From Desulfobacteraceae bacterium (lineage in GTDB: Bacteria > Desulfobacterota > Desulfobulbia > Desulfobulbales > Desulfobulbaceae): 13,334 bases of DNA. The stretch is from the NCBI GenBank assembly GCA_022837185.1, contig JALHJD010000054.1, positions 1 through 13,334 of the forward strand, in the 5' to 3' direction. The position numbers and the translations under genes were made by a program. Numbering within the stretch: the stretch's first letter is position 1; each line of letters starts with the position of its first letter. The notes under the pieces were generated by a model. The model ran no database searches. It was not told the DNA's origin and worked only from the letters and a program-made list of their open reading frames with translations. Shown one piece after another: positions 1 through 7,054 of this stretch.

Positions 1-330
1 TTGAACCCGAACCGGCCCATTGACCTGTCGCATCCGGACGTGTACCTCGACCACAACCGCTGCATTCTGTGCGGGCGCTGCGTCCGGGTGTCGCAGGAGC
101 TGGACAACAAAAACGTGTTCCAGTTCGTCGGGCGCGGCTACCAGAAACGGCTGCAGGTCAACGGCGAGGCCCTGGCGGCCACCGGCCTGCGCGTGGCCGA
201 CCGCGTCACCGCCTCGTGCCCGGTGGGGGCCTTGATGAAGAAGCGGGTGGGCTACGCGGTGCCCGTGGGCGAACGCCCCTTTGACCACCAACCCATCAGC
301 GCCGAGTGGCACGCGAAACAGGAGGCCTGA
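1..330 (+). CDS. hoxU: NAD-reducing [NiFe] hydrogenase diaphorase subunit HoxU, C-terminal part
   Basis: The 5' end lies outside the window; 109 codons remain and the frame is open from base 1, so the TTG at base 1 is not a supported start. HoxU is the iron-sulfur electron-transfer subunit of the cytoplasmic bidirectional hydrogenase, homologous to the N-terminal part of NuoG, and passes electrons between the HoxYH hydrogenase and the HoxF flavin site. The visible part has the C-x2-C-x2-C cluster motif (residues 21-27, CILCGRC) and, 45 residues later, a fourth cysteine in SCPVGAL. This is the spacing expected of a NuoG N4-type [4Fe-4S] cluster. The ending KKRVGYAVPVGERPFD and a hoxY-like start one base after the stop favour HoxU over NuoG or a formate dehydrogenase subunit. 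The [2Fe-2S] domain would lie upstream. Confidence 0.8.
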   Translation: MNPNRPIDLSHPDVYLDHNRCILCGRCVRVSQELDNKNVFQFVGRGYQKRLQVNGEALAATGLRVADRVTASCPVGALMKKRVGYAVPVGERPFDHQPISAEWHAKQEA

Positions 331-331
331 C

Positions 332-380
332 ATGAACGCCAAGCACAAACCCCGCATTGCCACCGCCAGCCTCGCCGGCT
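332..380 (+). CDS. hoxY: Hydrogenase small subunit HoxY, first 16 codons only, cut at a chimeric join
   Basis: An ATG one base after the hoxU stop is preceded by a perfect GGAGG at 321-325, spaced six bases. It opens the peptide MNAKHKPRIATASLAG, which matches the HoxY N-terminus I recall, where LAG-C-x-G-C-H supplies the first [4Fe-4S] cysteines. The cysteines never appear. From about 380 the plus-strand frame reads FFLPQDTD, which is the antisense of tatD. HoxY would be the small subunit carrying the proximal cluster next to the HoxH NiFe subunit. The frame stays open to 976, but that continuation is an antisense shadow and not hydrogenase. It was identified from 16 residues plus context, so the name is moderately secure. 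Confidence 0.65.
371..380. other. Chimeric junction A/B: hoxY joined to antisense tatD over about 10 shared bases
   Basis: The bases ctcgccggct read as LAG plus the T of the expected Cys codon in hoxY on the plus strand. On the minus strand they fall within the tatD codons for KAGE. Left of them the minus-strand frame stops resembling TatD; right of them the plus-strand frame stops resembling HoxY. Shared bases at the breakpoint of two unrelated truncated genes in opposite orientation are typical of a false assembly or amplification join. A true rearrangement is possible but less likely. Confidence 0.8.
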
Positions 381-805
381 TTTTCCTCCCGCAGGATACG
401 GACGGTGTCTTCCCGCGCATCGCGGGTATGAACGATCAGCGGCTTGTTGACCTCGCGCGCGGCACGGATGTGCTGGCGAAAACGATCCCGCTGCCACTCC
501 AGGTCGCCTTTGTTGTAGTGGTAGTCCAGCCCGGTCTCGCCAATCGCGACCGCATGCTCCGATTGCGCCAACCGCACCAGCTCGGCGGCGGTGGGCTCGG
601 GACCGTCATCGCTGGGATGCGCGCCGACGCTGGCGCTGACCTGCGGAAAGCGGGCGGCCAGCGCCAGCGTCCGTGCGCTATCGGCCAAGCTGACGGCGAC
701 TGTGAGCACGTGCCCAACACCAGCCTCGCCCGCTCGGGCGAGAAAGGCCTCGGTCGGCTCCGCCGGATCGAGCATCTGCAGATGGCAATGCGAATCTACC
801 AACAT
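371..805 (-). CDS. tatD: TatD-family metal-dependent hydrolase (deoxyribonuclease), N-terminal part
   Basis: About 145 of the roughly 260 residues of a TatD protein are present. Metal-ligand motifs are intact: DSHCHL (His6 and His8, the HxH pair), GETGLDYHY around Glu90, and LIVHTRDA around His126. After LREEKAGE the family continues with a region containing HCFT and later metal ligands. Here the frame instead runs into antisense hydrogenase sequence and ends at 296, so the last 25 or so encoded residues are not TatD. The start is ATG at 805, 28 bases after the pilZ stop. TatD enzymes are cytoplasmic Mg-dependent 3'-5' nucleases of the amidohydrolase fold, implicated in DNA repair. The position as last gene of tmk-holB-pilZ-tatD is the usual gammaproteobacterial arrangement. 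Confidence 0.88.
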
Positions 806-833
806 GACTGGCTAAATACGGTTGTGAACAGAG

Positions 834-1196
834 TTACATGGTATGGGTCGGACGATCCGACTCCAGCGCTCCGGCCAAGCGGGCCTCAATCTTGGTGCGG
901 GCGACGCCGCTGTCCTTGTCGGCGAATTGCAGGCCAATACCGGCGGTACGGTTCCCCTGGGCGCCTTTGGGGGTAATCCAGGCCACCCGGCCAACCACGG
1001 GTATCTTCTCATTGTCATCCATCAGGCTGAGCAGGATGAATACTTCATCGCCCAGCGAGTACTGATTGGTCGTCGGAATAAACAGCCCGCCGTTCTTGAG
1101 GAACGACATATAGGCTGCATACAGGGCGTTTTTATCCTGGATGGTCAATGACAGAATGCCCTGCCGGGCACCCGCTGCCTTGGGAGCGTCTTTCAT
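834..1196 (-). CDS. pilZ: Type IV pilus assembly protein PilZ
   Basis: A 120-residue PilZ-domain protein close in sequence to the Pseudomonas-type PilZ needed for type IV pilus biogenesis. Recognisable blocks are GILSLTIQDKNALYAAYM, KNGGLFIPT, LGDEVFILL, WITPKGAQGNRTAGIGLQF and the C-terminal SDRPTHTM. The N-terminal RxxxR arginine motif that binds cyclic di-GMP in other PilZ proteins is absent, as is usual for this pilus-type member. In characterised species that member works by contacting PilB/FimX partners rather than by binding the nucleotide. The ATG at 1196 is preferred over the longer frame because it overlaps the holB stop by four bases (ATGA), a coupled arrangement typical of this operon, and because [11 protein letters not shown] leads straight into the domain. 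Confidence 0.93.
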   Translation of the reverse strand: MKDAPKAAGARQGILSLTIQDKNALYAAYMSFLKNGGLFIPTTNQYSLGDEVFILLSLMDDNEKIPVVGRVAWITPKGAQGNRTAGIGLQFADKDSGVARTKIEARLAGALESDRPTHTM

Positions 1197-2185
1197 GCTT
1201 GTGCACCTGTCGGTCGGGCCTTGCCTGCGGCCGCCAGCCACCCGGCAAAAACGCTTTCCAGCAGCAGTTGCTCATTCAGCGAGTGGTCGAGGTAGCGGCG
1301 CTGTTCTAAGAGTTGTTCTACGTAGTCGTGCAGCCTCAGCAAGTCTAACCCGACGACCAGCGGGCGCAAGCGACCTGGGTCACCGTAGCGCACCGTGCCG
1401 CCGGCCGCCAACCGCGCTAAATCGGCGCAGATCGCCAGCAGCATCGGAATTGCCTCGGCACCGGTTTCTCGCCATTCCGCCGCCGCTGCCACGACCCCGA
1501 TACGCTCCGCCCGCAACTGCTCCATGGTCGAGAGCATCTTCCGCCAGCGCTCCACGGCACCGGACTGATGCAGCTCAATCGCCCGTAGCGGTGCCCCCAG
1601 GGCTAGACCGAGCGCCTCCTGCGCCCCAGACACGCCCTGCGCTCGCAGCCATTCTTGCGCCACCGGCTCCGACGGCGGCTGCAGCGCCAGTTGCTGGCAG
1701 CGGCTACGCACGGTCGCTGGCAGCCGCGCCGGACGAGCGGCAGTCAGCAGCAGTACCGCCCCACTCGGCGGCTCCTCCAGCGTCTTCAGCAGCGCGTTGG
1801 CCGCAGCCGTGTTCATGCGATCGGCCGGCGCAATCAAGCCGATACGGTAGCGGCCATACTGGCTCCGCAGCGACAACCGCTCAATCAGCGCCCGCACCTG
1901 ATCAATCCTGATCTGCTTACGCTCTTCTTCAGGCTCGACCACGAAAAAATCCGGGTGCGCACTCTGTGCCACTAGCCGACAGGAGCGGCATTCGCCGCAG
2001 GCAGAGGCACTGTCGGTGCGCCGTTCACAGAGCAGCGCCACCGCCAGACTGGTTGCCAAACGCCGCTTCCCCAGGCCCGGCAGGCCGGCGAGCAATAAGG
2101 CGTGCGGCAGCGTCTCTGCGCGGACCCGCTCGCTCAGGCGAGCCCACGCGTCTGCATGCCAGGGGAGAGACTCAGCCGCGGTCAT
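1193..2185 (-). CDS. holB: DNA polymerase III subunit delta' (clamp loader)
   Basis: 330 residues, the usual size. Delta' is the stator of the clamp-loader complex that places the beta sliding clamp on primed DNA. Visible are an N-terminal P-loop-like GLPGLGKR (34-41) with no Ser/Thr after the lysine, as expected of a subunit that does not hydrolyse ATP, and four zinc-binding cysteines at about 53, 63, 66 and 69 (C-x9-C-x2-C-x2-C). [18 protein letters not shown] and the sensor-like ATVRSRCQ also match the family. It overlaps the tmk stop by 14 bases upstream and pilZ by 4 bases downstream, so the operon is tightly coupled. The ATG at 2185 gives the standard N-terminus ([12 protein letters not shown]). 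Confidence 0.95.
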   Translation of the reverse strand: MTAAESLPWHADAWARLSERVRAETLPHALLLAGLPGLGKRRLATSLAVALLCERRTDSASACGECRSCRLVAQSAHPDFFVVEPEEERKQIRIDQVRALIERLSLRSQYGRYRIGLIAPADRMNTAAANALLKTLEEPPSGAVLLLTAARPARLPATVRSRCQQLALQPPSEPVAQEWLRAQGVSGAQEALGLALGAPLRAIELHQSGAVERWRKMLSTMEQLRAERIGVVAAAAEWRETGAEAIPMLLAICADLARLAAGGTVRYGDPGRLRPLVVGLDLLRLHDYVEQLLEQRRYLDHSLNEQLLLESVFAGWLAAAGKARPTGAQA

Positions 2186-2258
2186 CTAGCGTCCTCGCCA
2201 GAGCCTGCTGGATCTCCGCCTGTACGGTTTCGAACGAAGCGCTCGCATCAATGGTGAC
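2172..2258 (-). CDS. tmk: Thymidylate kinase Tmk, last 25 or so residues only
   Basis: The tail [22 protein letters not shown] is a typical thymidylate kinase C-terminus, the helix after the IDAS strand, and it sits directly upstream of holB as tmk does in gammaproteobacteria. The rest of Tmk (about 180 residues, including the P-loop and LID) is missing because the piece is joined at about 2247-2260 to an unrelated dxs gene. The stop TGA at 2172-2174 lies inside the start of holB. Tmk phosphorylates dTMP to dTDP. Identification rests on a short tail plus strong gene-order context. Confidence 0.75.
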   Translation of the reverse strand, partial: VTIDASASFETVQAEIQQALARTLDDRG

Positions 2259-3956
2259 GATCCGCCCGGTTTTTTCCGCCCAGAAACCGATCAATTCATT
2301 ATCCAGGGGCTTGACGAAACGGGGGTTGATGACGGCGGCCTCGATGCCCAGCTTCATGAGTCCCTCGGCGGCGGCCAGAGCGGGATAGACCCTGTTGCCC
2401 ACCGGCAGCAGCAGCACGTCCCTTCCTTCCCGCAGAAGTTCCCCCTTGCCGATGGCCAGCTTTTTCAGCTCTTTGTCCAGCTGCACCCCTTCCCCGGCGC
2501 CCCGCGGATAACGGAGGGCGATGGGGCCGGTATGGTAGACGGCGGTATGGAGCATATGCTGCAGTTCGTTTTCGTCTTTGGGCGCCATCACGACCAGGTT
2601 GGGAATAAAGCGCAGGAAGGACAGATCAAAGACCCCGTGATGGGTCGGCCCGTCATCTCCCACCACCCCGCCCCGGTCCAGCGCAAAGGTAACCGGCAGG
2701 CCGGGCAGGCAGACATCATGAATGACCTGGTCCAGCGCCCTTTGCATGAAGGTTGAGTAGATGGCGACCACGGGTCGCATTCCTTCCATCGCCTGCCCGG
2801 CGGCAAAGGTGACGGCGTGCTGTTCGGCAATGCCGACATCGAAAAAGCGGTCGGGAAATTCCCGGCTGAACGGGGCCAGGCCCGTGCCAGCCGGCATGGC
2901 GGCCGTTATGGCGATCAAACGGTCGTTTTCCCGGCCCAGCCGGCACATGGTCCGGCCGAAAACCCCGGTATAGGTAACCGGGCCGTCGGCGGCCAGGGGT
3001 TTGCCGGTGGCGATGTCAAAGGGACCGACCCCGTGATAGTCCCCCGGATTTTTTTCCGCCGGTTCATAGCCCTTGCCCTTGGTGGTCAACACGTGGACAA
3101 GGACCGGCCCCATGGGGTTGTCGCGGACGTTTTGCAGGGTTTCGATCAATGATTCCAGCTGATGGCCGGGAATGGGGCCGATATATTTAAACTTGAGCGC
3201 TTCGAAGAGCATGCCCGGGGTGAAAAAGCCCTTGAGGCTTTCCTCGCTTTTGCGCAGGACGGTGAGAATATTTTCCCCCACCGAGGACAGGGATTTCAGC
3301 CGTTCCTCGACGTGACGGCGCAGGCCGCTCATTGTCTTGCCGGTCAGCTTTCGGCTGAGAAAGCTGGACATGGCGCCGACATTCGGGGAAATCGACATCT
3401 CATTGTCATTGAGGATGACAATCAGGTTTTTGTCGAGATGGCCGGCATGATTGAGTCCTTCGAAAGCCAGGCCGGCGGTCATGGAGCCGTCGCCGATGAC
3501 GGTGATGACCCGTCCCTTGTCCTTTTTCAGGCATTTGGCCGCGCTCATGCCCAGTCCGTAGGAGATGGAGGTTGAGCTGTGGCCGGTTTCCACCACGTCA
3601 TACGGGCTTTCCGAACGTTTGGGGAAGCCGCTGATCCCCTTGTACTGCCGGAGGGTATGAAACTTGTCGCGCCTGCCGGTCAGGAGCTTGTGGGTATAGG
3701 TCTGATGGCCCACGTCCCAGATCAGTTTGTCGTTCGGCGTGTCGAAGACATAGTGGAGGGCGATGGTCAGCTCGACCACGCCCAGGCTCGGAGCAAGGTG
3801 GCCGCCGGTCACGGCAACCGTCTGAATGATTTTGTTCCTGATTTCAGCGGCCAGTTGATCCAGGACTTCGGGTTCGAGGCGCCGCAGGTCGACCGGTGAA
3901 TTGATGGTATCGAGCAACTGGGCTTGCCGGTCCTGGACGGAGTTGATCATGAGCAT
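2172..3956 (-). CDS. dxs: 1-deoxy-D-xylulose-5-phosphate synthase Dxs, C-terminus replaced by a Tmk tail
   Basis: Dxs condenses pyruvate and glyceraldehyde 3-phosphate with thiamine diphosphate, the first step of the MEP isoprenoid pathway in the cytoplasm. Present are [17 protein letters not shown] (His53), the thiamine diphosphate motif [18 protein letters not shown] with LNDNEMSIS (Asp156, Asn183/185), the catalytic Glu region [44 protein letters not shown] and YPRG. Dxs identity holds to EKTGRIVTI (about residue 569). Normal Dxs goes on with an EDN-x-x-x-GG segment and some 60 more residues. Here the frame changes to [10 protein letters not shown], a thymidylate kinase end, so the true gene is truncated at about 2250. 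The ATG at 3956 (or 3950) is chosen because it lies one base past the ispA stop; the longer frame runs into ispA. Confidence 0.92.
   Translation of the reverse strand: MLMINSVQDRQAQLLDTINSPVDLRRLEPEVLDQLAAEIRNKIIQTVAVTGGHLAPSLGVVELTIALHYVFDTPNDKLIWDVGHQTYTHKLLTGRRDKFHTLRQYKGISGFPKRSESPYDVVETGHSSTSISYGLGMSAAKCLKKDKGRVITVIGDGSMTAGLAFEGLNHAGHLDKNLIVILNDNEMSISPNVGAMSSFLSRKLTGKTMSGLRRHVEERLKSLSSVGENILTVLRKSEESLKGFFTPGMLFEALKFKYIGPIPGHQLESLIETLQNVRDNPMGPVLVHVLTTKGKGYEPAEKNPGDYHGVGPFDIATGKPLAADGPVTYTGVFGRTMCRLGRENDRLIAITAAMPAGTGLAPFSREFPDRFFDVGIAEQHAVTFAAGQAMEGMRPVVAIYSTFMQRALDQVIHDVCLPGLPVTFALDRGGVVGDDGPTHHGVFDLSFLRFIPNLVVMAPKDENELQHMLHTAVYHTGPIALRYPRGAGEGVQLDKELKKLAIGKGELLREGRDVLLLPVGNRVYPALAAAEGLMKLGIEAAVINPRFVKPLDNELIGFWAEKTGRIVTIDASASFETVQAEIQQALARTLDDRG
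2247..2260. other. Chimeric junction B/C: dxs fused in frame to the tmk 3' end
   Basis: On the minus strand, GTC ACC ATT GA fits both Dxs (VTI-E) and the Tmk tail (x-x-ID). Upstream everything is a deltaproteobacterial-type xseB-ispA-dxs cluster. Downstream everything is a gammaproteobacterial tmk-holB-pilZ-tatD operon. Both genes are normally complete and essential, so a shared short match with loss of both halves is best explained by false joining. The exact base cannot be fixed because the bases are shared. Confidence 0.82.
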
Positions 3957-3957
3957 G

Positions 3958-4854
3958 CTATTTTGTCCGTGTGAGGATGTACTGTGCAAGCGCTCTGAGC
4001 GGCGCGGCATCGTCGCCAAAGCCATTGAGGGACCGGACAGCCGAATCAACGGCGTCCGCCGCCATTTTTTTTGACTGCTCGAGGCCGAAGAACGCGGGAT
4101 AGGTGGCCTTGCCGCGCGCGCTGTCGCTCCCGGCGGCTTTGCCAAGCGCTTCGGTGGTCGATTCGACGTTGAGAATATCGTCGACGATCTGGAAGGCCAG
4201 ACCTATGGCATTGCCGAATTCGGTCAGGTTTTTTTTCTGCCGTTGGTCGGCCCCCCCGGCAATGCCGCCGGCCAGGACCGAGGCCGTGATGAGTTTCCCG
4301 GTTTTGCTGCGGTGAATGGTCCGCAGCAGGTCGTAGGAGATCTCCCGGCCTTCGTGGACCACATCGAGATACTGGCCTCCGACCATGCCCAGGGGGCCGG
4401 CGGCCCTGGAAACGACGGATATTATTTCCAGCATTGCCTGCGGCGGAATTCTGATATGGTCGGAGTTGCTCAGGAGGTCGAAGGCGAAGCACTGCAGGGC
4501 GTCGCCGGCAAGGATGGCGGCGGCCTCTCCGTAAACGACATGGTTTGTCGGCTTGCCGCGGCGCAGGGCGTCATCGTCCATGGCCGGCAGATCATCGTGA
4601 ATCAGCGAGTAGGTGTGGAGGCACTCCAGGGCGCAGGCAATGGGAAGAACAGCCTCGTCATTGTCCGCGGTGCCGGAGATCAGACGGGCCCCGGCAAGAC
4701 AGAGAATGGGTCTGATTCGTTTTCCCCCGGCAAAAAGGCTGTAGCGCAGGGTATCGATGTGATCGGCGAATTCCCCGCCAACCTTGAGCATGTACCTGGA
4801 CAGCGCCTCCTCGACTCTTTCCTTCTGCTCATTCAGGTAAGTCTTGGTTTCCAT
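3958..4854 (-). CDS. ispA: Farnesyl/geranylgeranyl diphosphate synthase (IspA type)
   Basis: A 298-residue trans-prenyltransferase that adds isopentenyl diphosphate to allylic diphosphates to give farnesyl (possibly geranylgeranyl) diphosphate. The first aspartate-rich motif is DDLPAMDDD (87-95), preceded by HTYSLIH as in E. coli IspA, and KRIRP (45-49) binds diphosphate. The second motif reads FQIVDDILN (221-229), with Asn in place of the last Asp of DDxxD. KTGKLI (185-190) is also present. The aromatic Tyr82 five residues before the first motif suggests a C15 rather than longer product. The start overlaps xseB by 26 bases and dxs follows after one base, the widespread xseB-ispA-dxs order, so the three are probably one transcript. 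Confidence 0.94.
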   Translation of the reverse strand: METKTYLNEQKERVEEALSRYMLKVGGEFADHIDTLRYSLFAGGKRIRPILCLAGARLISGTADNDEAVLPIACALECLHTYSLIHDDLPAMDDDALRRGKPTNHVVYGEAAAILAGDALQCFAFDLLSNSDHIRIPPQAMLEIISVVSRAAGPLGMVGGQYLDVVHEGREISYDLLRTIHRSKTGKLITASVLAGGIAGGADQRQKKNLTEFGNAIGLAFQIVDDILNVESTTEALGKAAGSDSARGKATYPAFFGLEQSKKMAADAVDSAVRSLNGFGDDAAPLRALAQYILTRTK

Positions 4855-5077
4855 TCTCTCCCTCGTCGAAGGCGACGGTCGTCAGGGTGGAATCCTGTTT
4901 GAGCAGCAGGTTCACTTTTTTCCGCGCTTCCTCCAGCTTGCGATTGCAGAACTTGACCAGCTCCATCCCCTCGTCGAATTTTTTCAGGCTCTGCTCCAGG
5001 CTGGGCCTGCCTTCTTCAAGTTCCGTGGTTATCTGTTCCAGCCGGCTGAGAGCGCTTTCAAAGGTTTTTTTGGCCAT
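4829..5077 (-). CDS. xseB: Exodeoxyribonuclease VII small subunit
   Basis: 82 residues, the usual size. XseB subunits wrap the extended XseA helices in exonuclease VII, which degrades single-stranded DNA. The signature [18 protein letters not shown] followed by [18 protein letters not shown] and KLEEARKKV is the XseB helical hairpin; the acidic tail [12 protein letters not shown] is variable. ispA begins inside its last codons (26-base overlap). The gene for the catalytic subunit XseA is not in the window, which is common since xseA and xseB are often unlinked. No convincing promoter or terminator was seen in the 73 bases up to the preceding gene, so it may be co-transcribed with the primase-helicase gene. 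Confidence 0.95.
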   Translation of the reverse strand: MAKKTFESALSRLEQITTELEEGRPSLEQSLKKFDEGMELVKFCNRKLEEARKKVNLLLKQDSTLTTVAFDEGENGNQDLPE

Positions 5078-5150
5078 ACGGCACTCGCATTAAGGTTTTG
5101 CAGGCGGGGCTTTTCTTCGACAACGCCCGGCACAAGTAGAAACTTTCATA

Positions 5151-6953
5151 CTATACCGTCCGGGAGATGCTTTCAACCTCTCTTTTTTCTTCAAACCCCC
5201 AGTAGGGATAATCAAGCCGGTAATCGGCGATTTTGCCGGGGCTGTTTTCCCGGCTGGCCACCAGCCAGAGGCTGTTGAACCGCCGGTCGAGCGGGTTGGA
5301 GTCGAAGGGGTCCCAGGCCGGGACCAGGACCATGGCGTTGTCCGCTGAATACTCGATATCTCCCGTGCCCTTGAAAGAGCCGAGGTGGGGCTGCAGATCA
5401 TACATGTCGTCTTTGCCCCGGGACAGCTCCGAAATGACCAGGAAGGAGACGTTCAGTTCGTCGCGGATGGCCTCAAGCTGCCGGAGCCAGGCATCGATGC
5501 CGGTCCTTCGCTCCGAAAAATCCTTGAAGGGCAGCTTGTGGAGGCTGTCGATAACGACAAGGGTATAGTGGTTCTTGGTTTCGTGCCGGAGAAAGTCGAT
5601 ATGGCGGCGCATGAGCTGCGGGGTCAGTTTGCGGTCGGTGACGACCTTGAACCAGGGGAGCATGAGCCGCAATTCCTCCTTGGCGGCCTGCAGTCGTTGT
5701 ATTTCTTCGGCAGTCAGCATATTCCGCTGGATCTGCTCGGCGGAAAGGCGGGCGAGGCGGCACAGGGTCCGCTGGTAGATTTTCTGGCGGCCGTTTTCAA
5801 AATCATAATAGATGACCGGGATTTTGCGCCGGGCCATTTCGGTTGCCACCTGGATGAAGAAACAGGATTTGCCGCTCTTGGGCGTGCCGCCGAGAATGTT
5901 TATGCCGTGGATGCCGTCAAGGGCCTCGTCCAGGAGCGAAAAACCCGACAGCATGGTCCGGTATCCCTCGCCCGATTGATGAGCCAGCCGGTCGTGAAAC
6001 TGGATGAATTCCTTTTCCGCCGACGAAAAGGGGGAAAAGGCCCTGGCTTCGTTGATCAGTCGGAAGGCTGTGGCCTGAAAGTTTTTTTGCTGATCAACGG
6101 CCAGCTGAACCAGCGAGTAATTTTTTTCCGTATGCGCCGGCCAGCGGACCAGCCGTGCCTTGAACCCCAGATTTGTCGCCAGAATCCGCGCCGCCCTTTC
6201 GGAGTCGCTGCTGTGGTCGATCCACAGGAATACGGTGTTCAGCCACAGCAGGGCGGCGGCCTCGAGCTGCTCGAGGCTCGAAGCCGAGGGGACGGCGATG
6301 CCGGGCAGACCGAGTTGTTTGAGGGTCAGGAGATTGTTTTCATTTTCAACGATGATCAGGGTGCCGTTTTCGCACCGGTCGATCTCCCCGCGGTTGAATA
6401 CCATGTTCCGGCCGGCGGCGAACTGCTCATCCCCGAACCAGAAGGTGTCTTCGGGCCGGTCGGGATGGATGCAGCGGGCAACATAGCAGTTGCCGTCATC
6501 CTCGATGTAGGGGTAGACGAGGTAGCGGCCGTTGTAGCCGATTTGCATTTCGGCAAGAACTTCCCGGGATACGCCGAAGCGCTGGAAGGCATCGTACTGT
6601 TCGTCGGTCATCCGGCTCGTGAAGTTCCGGATGTCGCCGTTGATGTTCTTGACCGGAAATTCCAGTCTTGCTGAATCGTACTCCCGGTCCGGGTCGTACC
6701 CCGGGACCGTCATCATGTTCAACGCCCTGAGTCTGGCGAAATGGAGGGGAAAGCCGCCGGGCACACAGCGGTTCAGGCAGCGGAAATAGCCGTGGAAAAA
6801 ACTCTGCGGGTTGAGGACGACCACAAGCCGTCCGGGTCCTCCAGCGGCCTGAGCGGCGCAAAAAGGGCAGGGCGCCTGAAGGATGTTGTTTTTCAACTCG
6901 GCGTCTGGTAACTGGGTATGGTAGAATTCGGCTATGGCATCGACGTGTTTCAT
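5151..6953 (-). CDS. Primase-helicase-like protein: zinc finger, TOPRIM and RecA-type ATPase domains
   Basis: About 600 residues, laid out like a phage T7 gp4/Twinkle-type protein. An N-terminal DnaG-like zinc finger has Cys29, 32, 59 and 63 (CPFC, then CLNRC). A TOPRIM-like core has TLIIVENENNLLTLKQLG (198-215, with Glu203/205) and WIDHSSDSER (245-254, with Asp246/250). A P-loop ATPase follows: Walker A GGTPKSGKS (355-363), YYDFENG with Glu386, Walker B LVVIDSL (465-471) and FLVISELSRG as sensor. The TOPRIM DxD is spaced unusually, so primer synthesis is uncertain. Homologous proteins prime and unwind DNA, mostly in phages and plasmids, but no other phage gene is visible. The ATG at 6953 is preferred over 6995 because the zinc-finger fold begins there and a GGGAG lies upstream, though somewhat far. 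It is divergent from the HerA-like gene. The exact family is unrecognised. Confidence 0.8.
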   Translation of the reverse strand: MKHVDAIAEFYHTQLPDAELKNNILQAPCPFCAAQAAGGPGRLVVVLNPQSFFHGYFRCLNRCVPGGFPLHFARLRALNMMTVPGYDPDREYDSARLEFPVKNINGDIRNFTSRMTDEQYDAFQRFGVSREVLAEMQIGYNGRYLVYPYIEDDGNCYVARCIHPDRPEDTFWFGDEQFAAGRNMVFNRGEIDRCENGTLIIVENENNLLTLKQLGLPGIAVPSASSLEQLEAAALLWLNTVFLWIDHSSDSERAARILATNLGFKARLVRWPAHTEKNYSLVQLAVDQQKNFQATAFRLINEARAFSPFSSAEKEFIQFHDRLAHQSGEGYRTMLSGFSLLDEALDGIHGINILGGTPKSGKSCFFIQVATEMARRKIPVIYYDFENGRQKIYQRTLCRLARLSAEQIQRNMLTAEEIQRLQAAKEELRLMLPWFKVVTDRKLTPQLMRRHIDFLRHETKNHYTLVVIDSLHKLPFKDFSERRTGIDAWLRQLEAIRDELNVSFLVISELSRGKDDMYDLQPHLGSFKGTGDIEYSADNAMVLVPAWDPFDSNPLDRRFNSLWLVASRENSPGKIADYRLDYPYWGFEEKREVESISRTV

Positions 6954-7054
6954 GGGTGTAGCTCTGCTCCCTGGGCATGATCTGTCCTGATTCATCTATT
7001 CAATCAGAAACAGGGTGTCTATTCAATAAAATTACTGCGGCCGACGGAGGGAAC
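6954..7054. promoter_or_regulatory. Divergent intergenic region with a 10-bp direct repeat
   Basis: This 101-bp AT-richer gap separates the starts of the primase-helicase (leftward) and the HerA-like ATPase (rightward), so both promoters should lie here or just inside the genes. The sequence tctattcaat occurs at 6995-7004 and again at 7018-7027, 23 bases apart start to start, about two helical turns, as expected for a pair of operator half-sites on one face of DNA. No clear -35/-10 pair was found on either strand. GGAGG at 7046-7050, four bases before the ATG at 7055, fixes the right-hand start. Confidence 0.45.

Noticed and set aside
281..976. A 231-codon plus-strand frame beginning near the end of hoxU and containing the HoxY start
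   Set aside because: Only 332-380 is hydrogenase-like; beyond the join it is the antisense of tatD and pilZ, with no family resemblance or ribosome site of its own.
1141..1911. A 256-codon plus-strand frame rich in Pro, Ala, Arg and Ser
   Set aside because: It is the antisense of holB; its composition is that of a GC-rich shadow frame and holB has clear family motifs.
2172..3956. A genuine bifunctional Dxs-Tmk protein
   Set aside because: Only 25 non-catalytic residues of Tmk are present, Dxs is truncated, and the flanking operons belong to different lineages.
5078..5150. A GGGC/GCCC hairpin as a terminator for the primase-helicase gene
   Set aside because: The stem is four base pairs with a large loop and no U-run follows.
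5385..6674. A 429-codon plus-strand frame opposite the primase-helicase gene
   Set aside because: Long antisense frames are common in GC-rich coding DNA; no domain is visible, while the minus-strand protein has zinc-finger and ATPase motifs.
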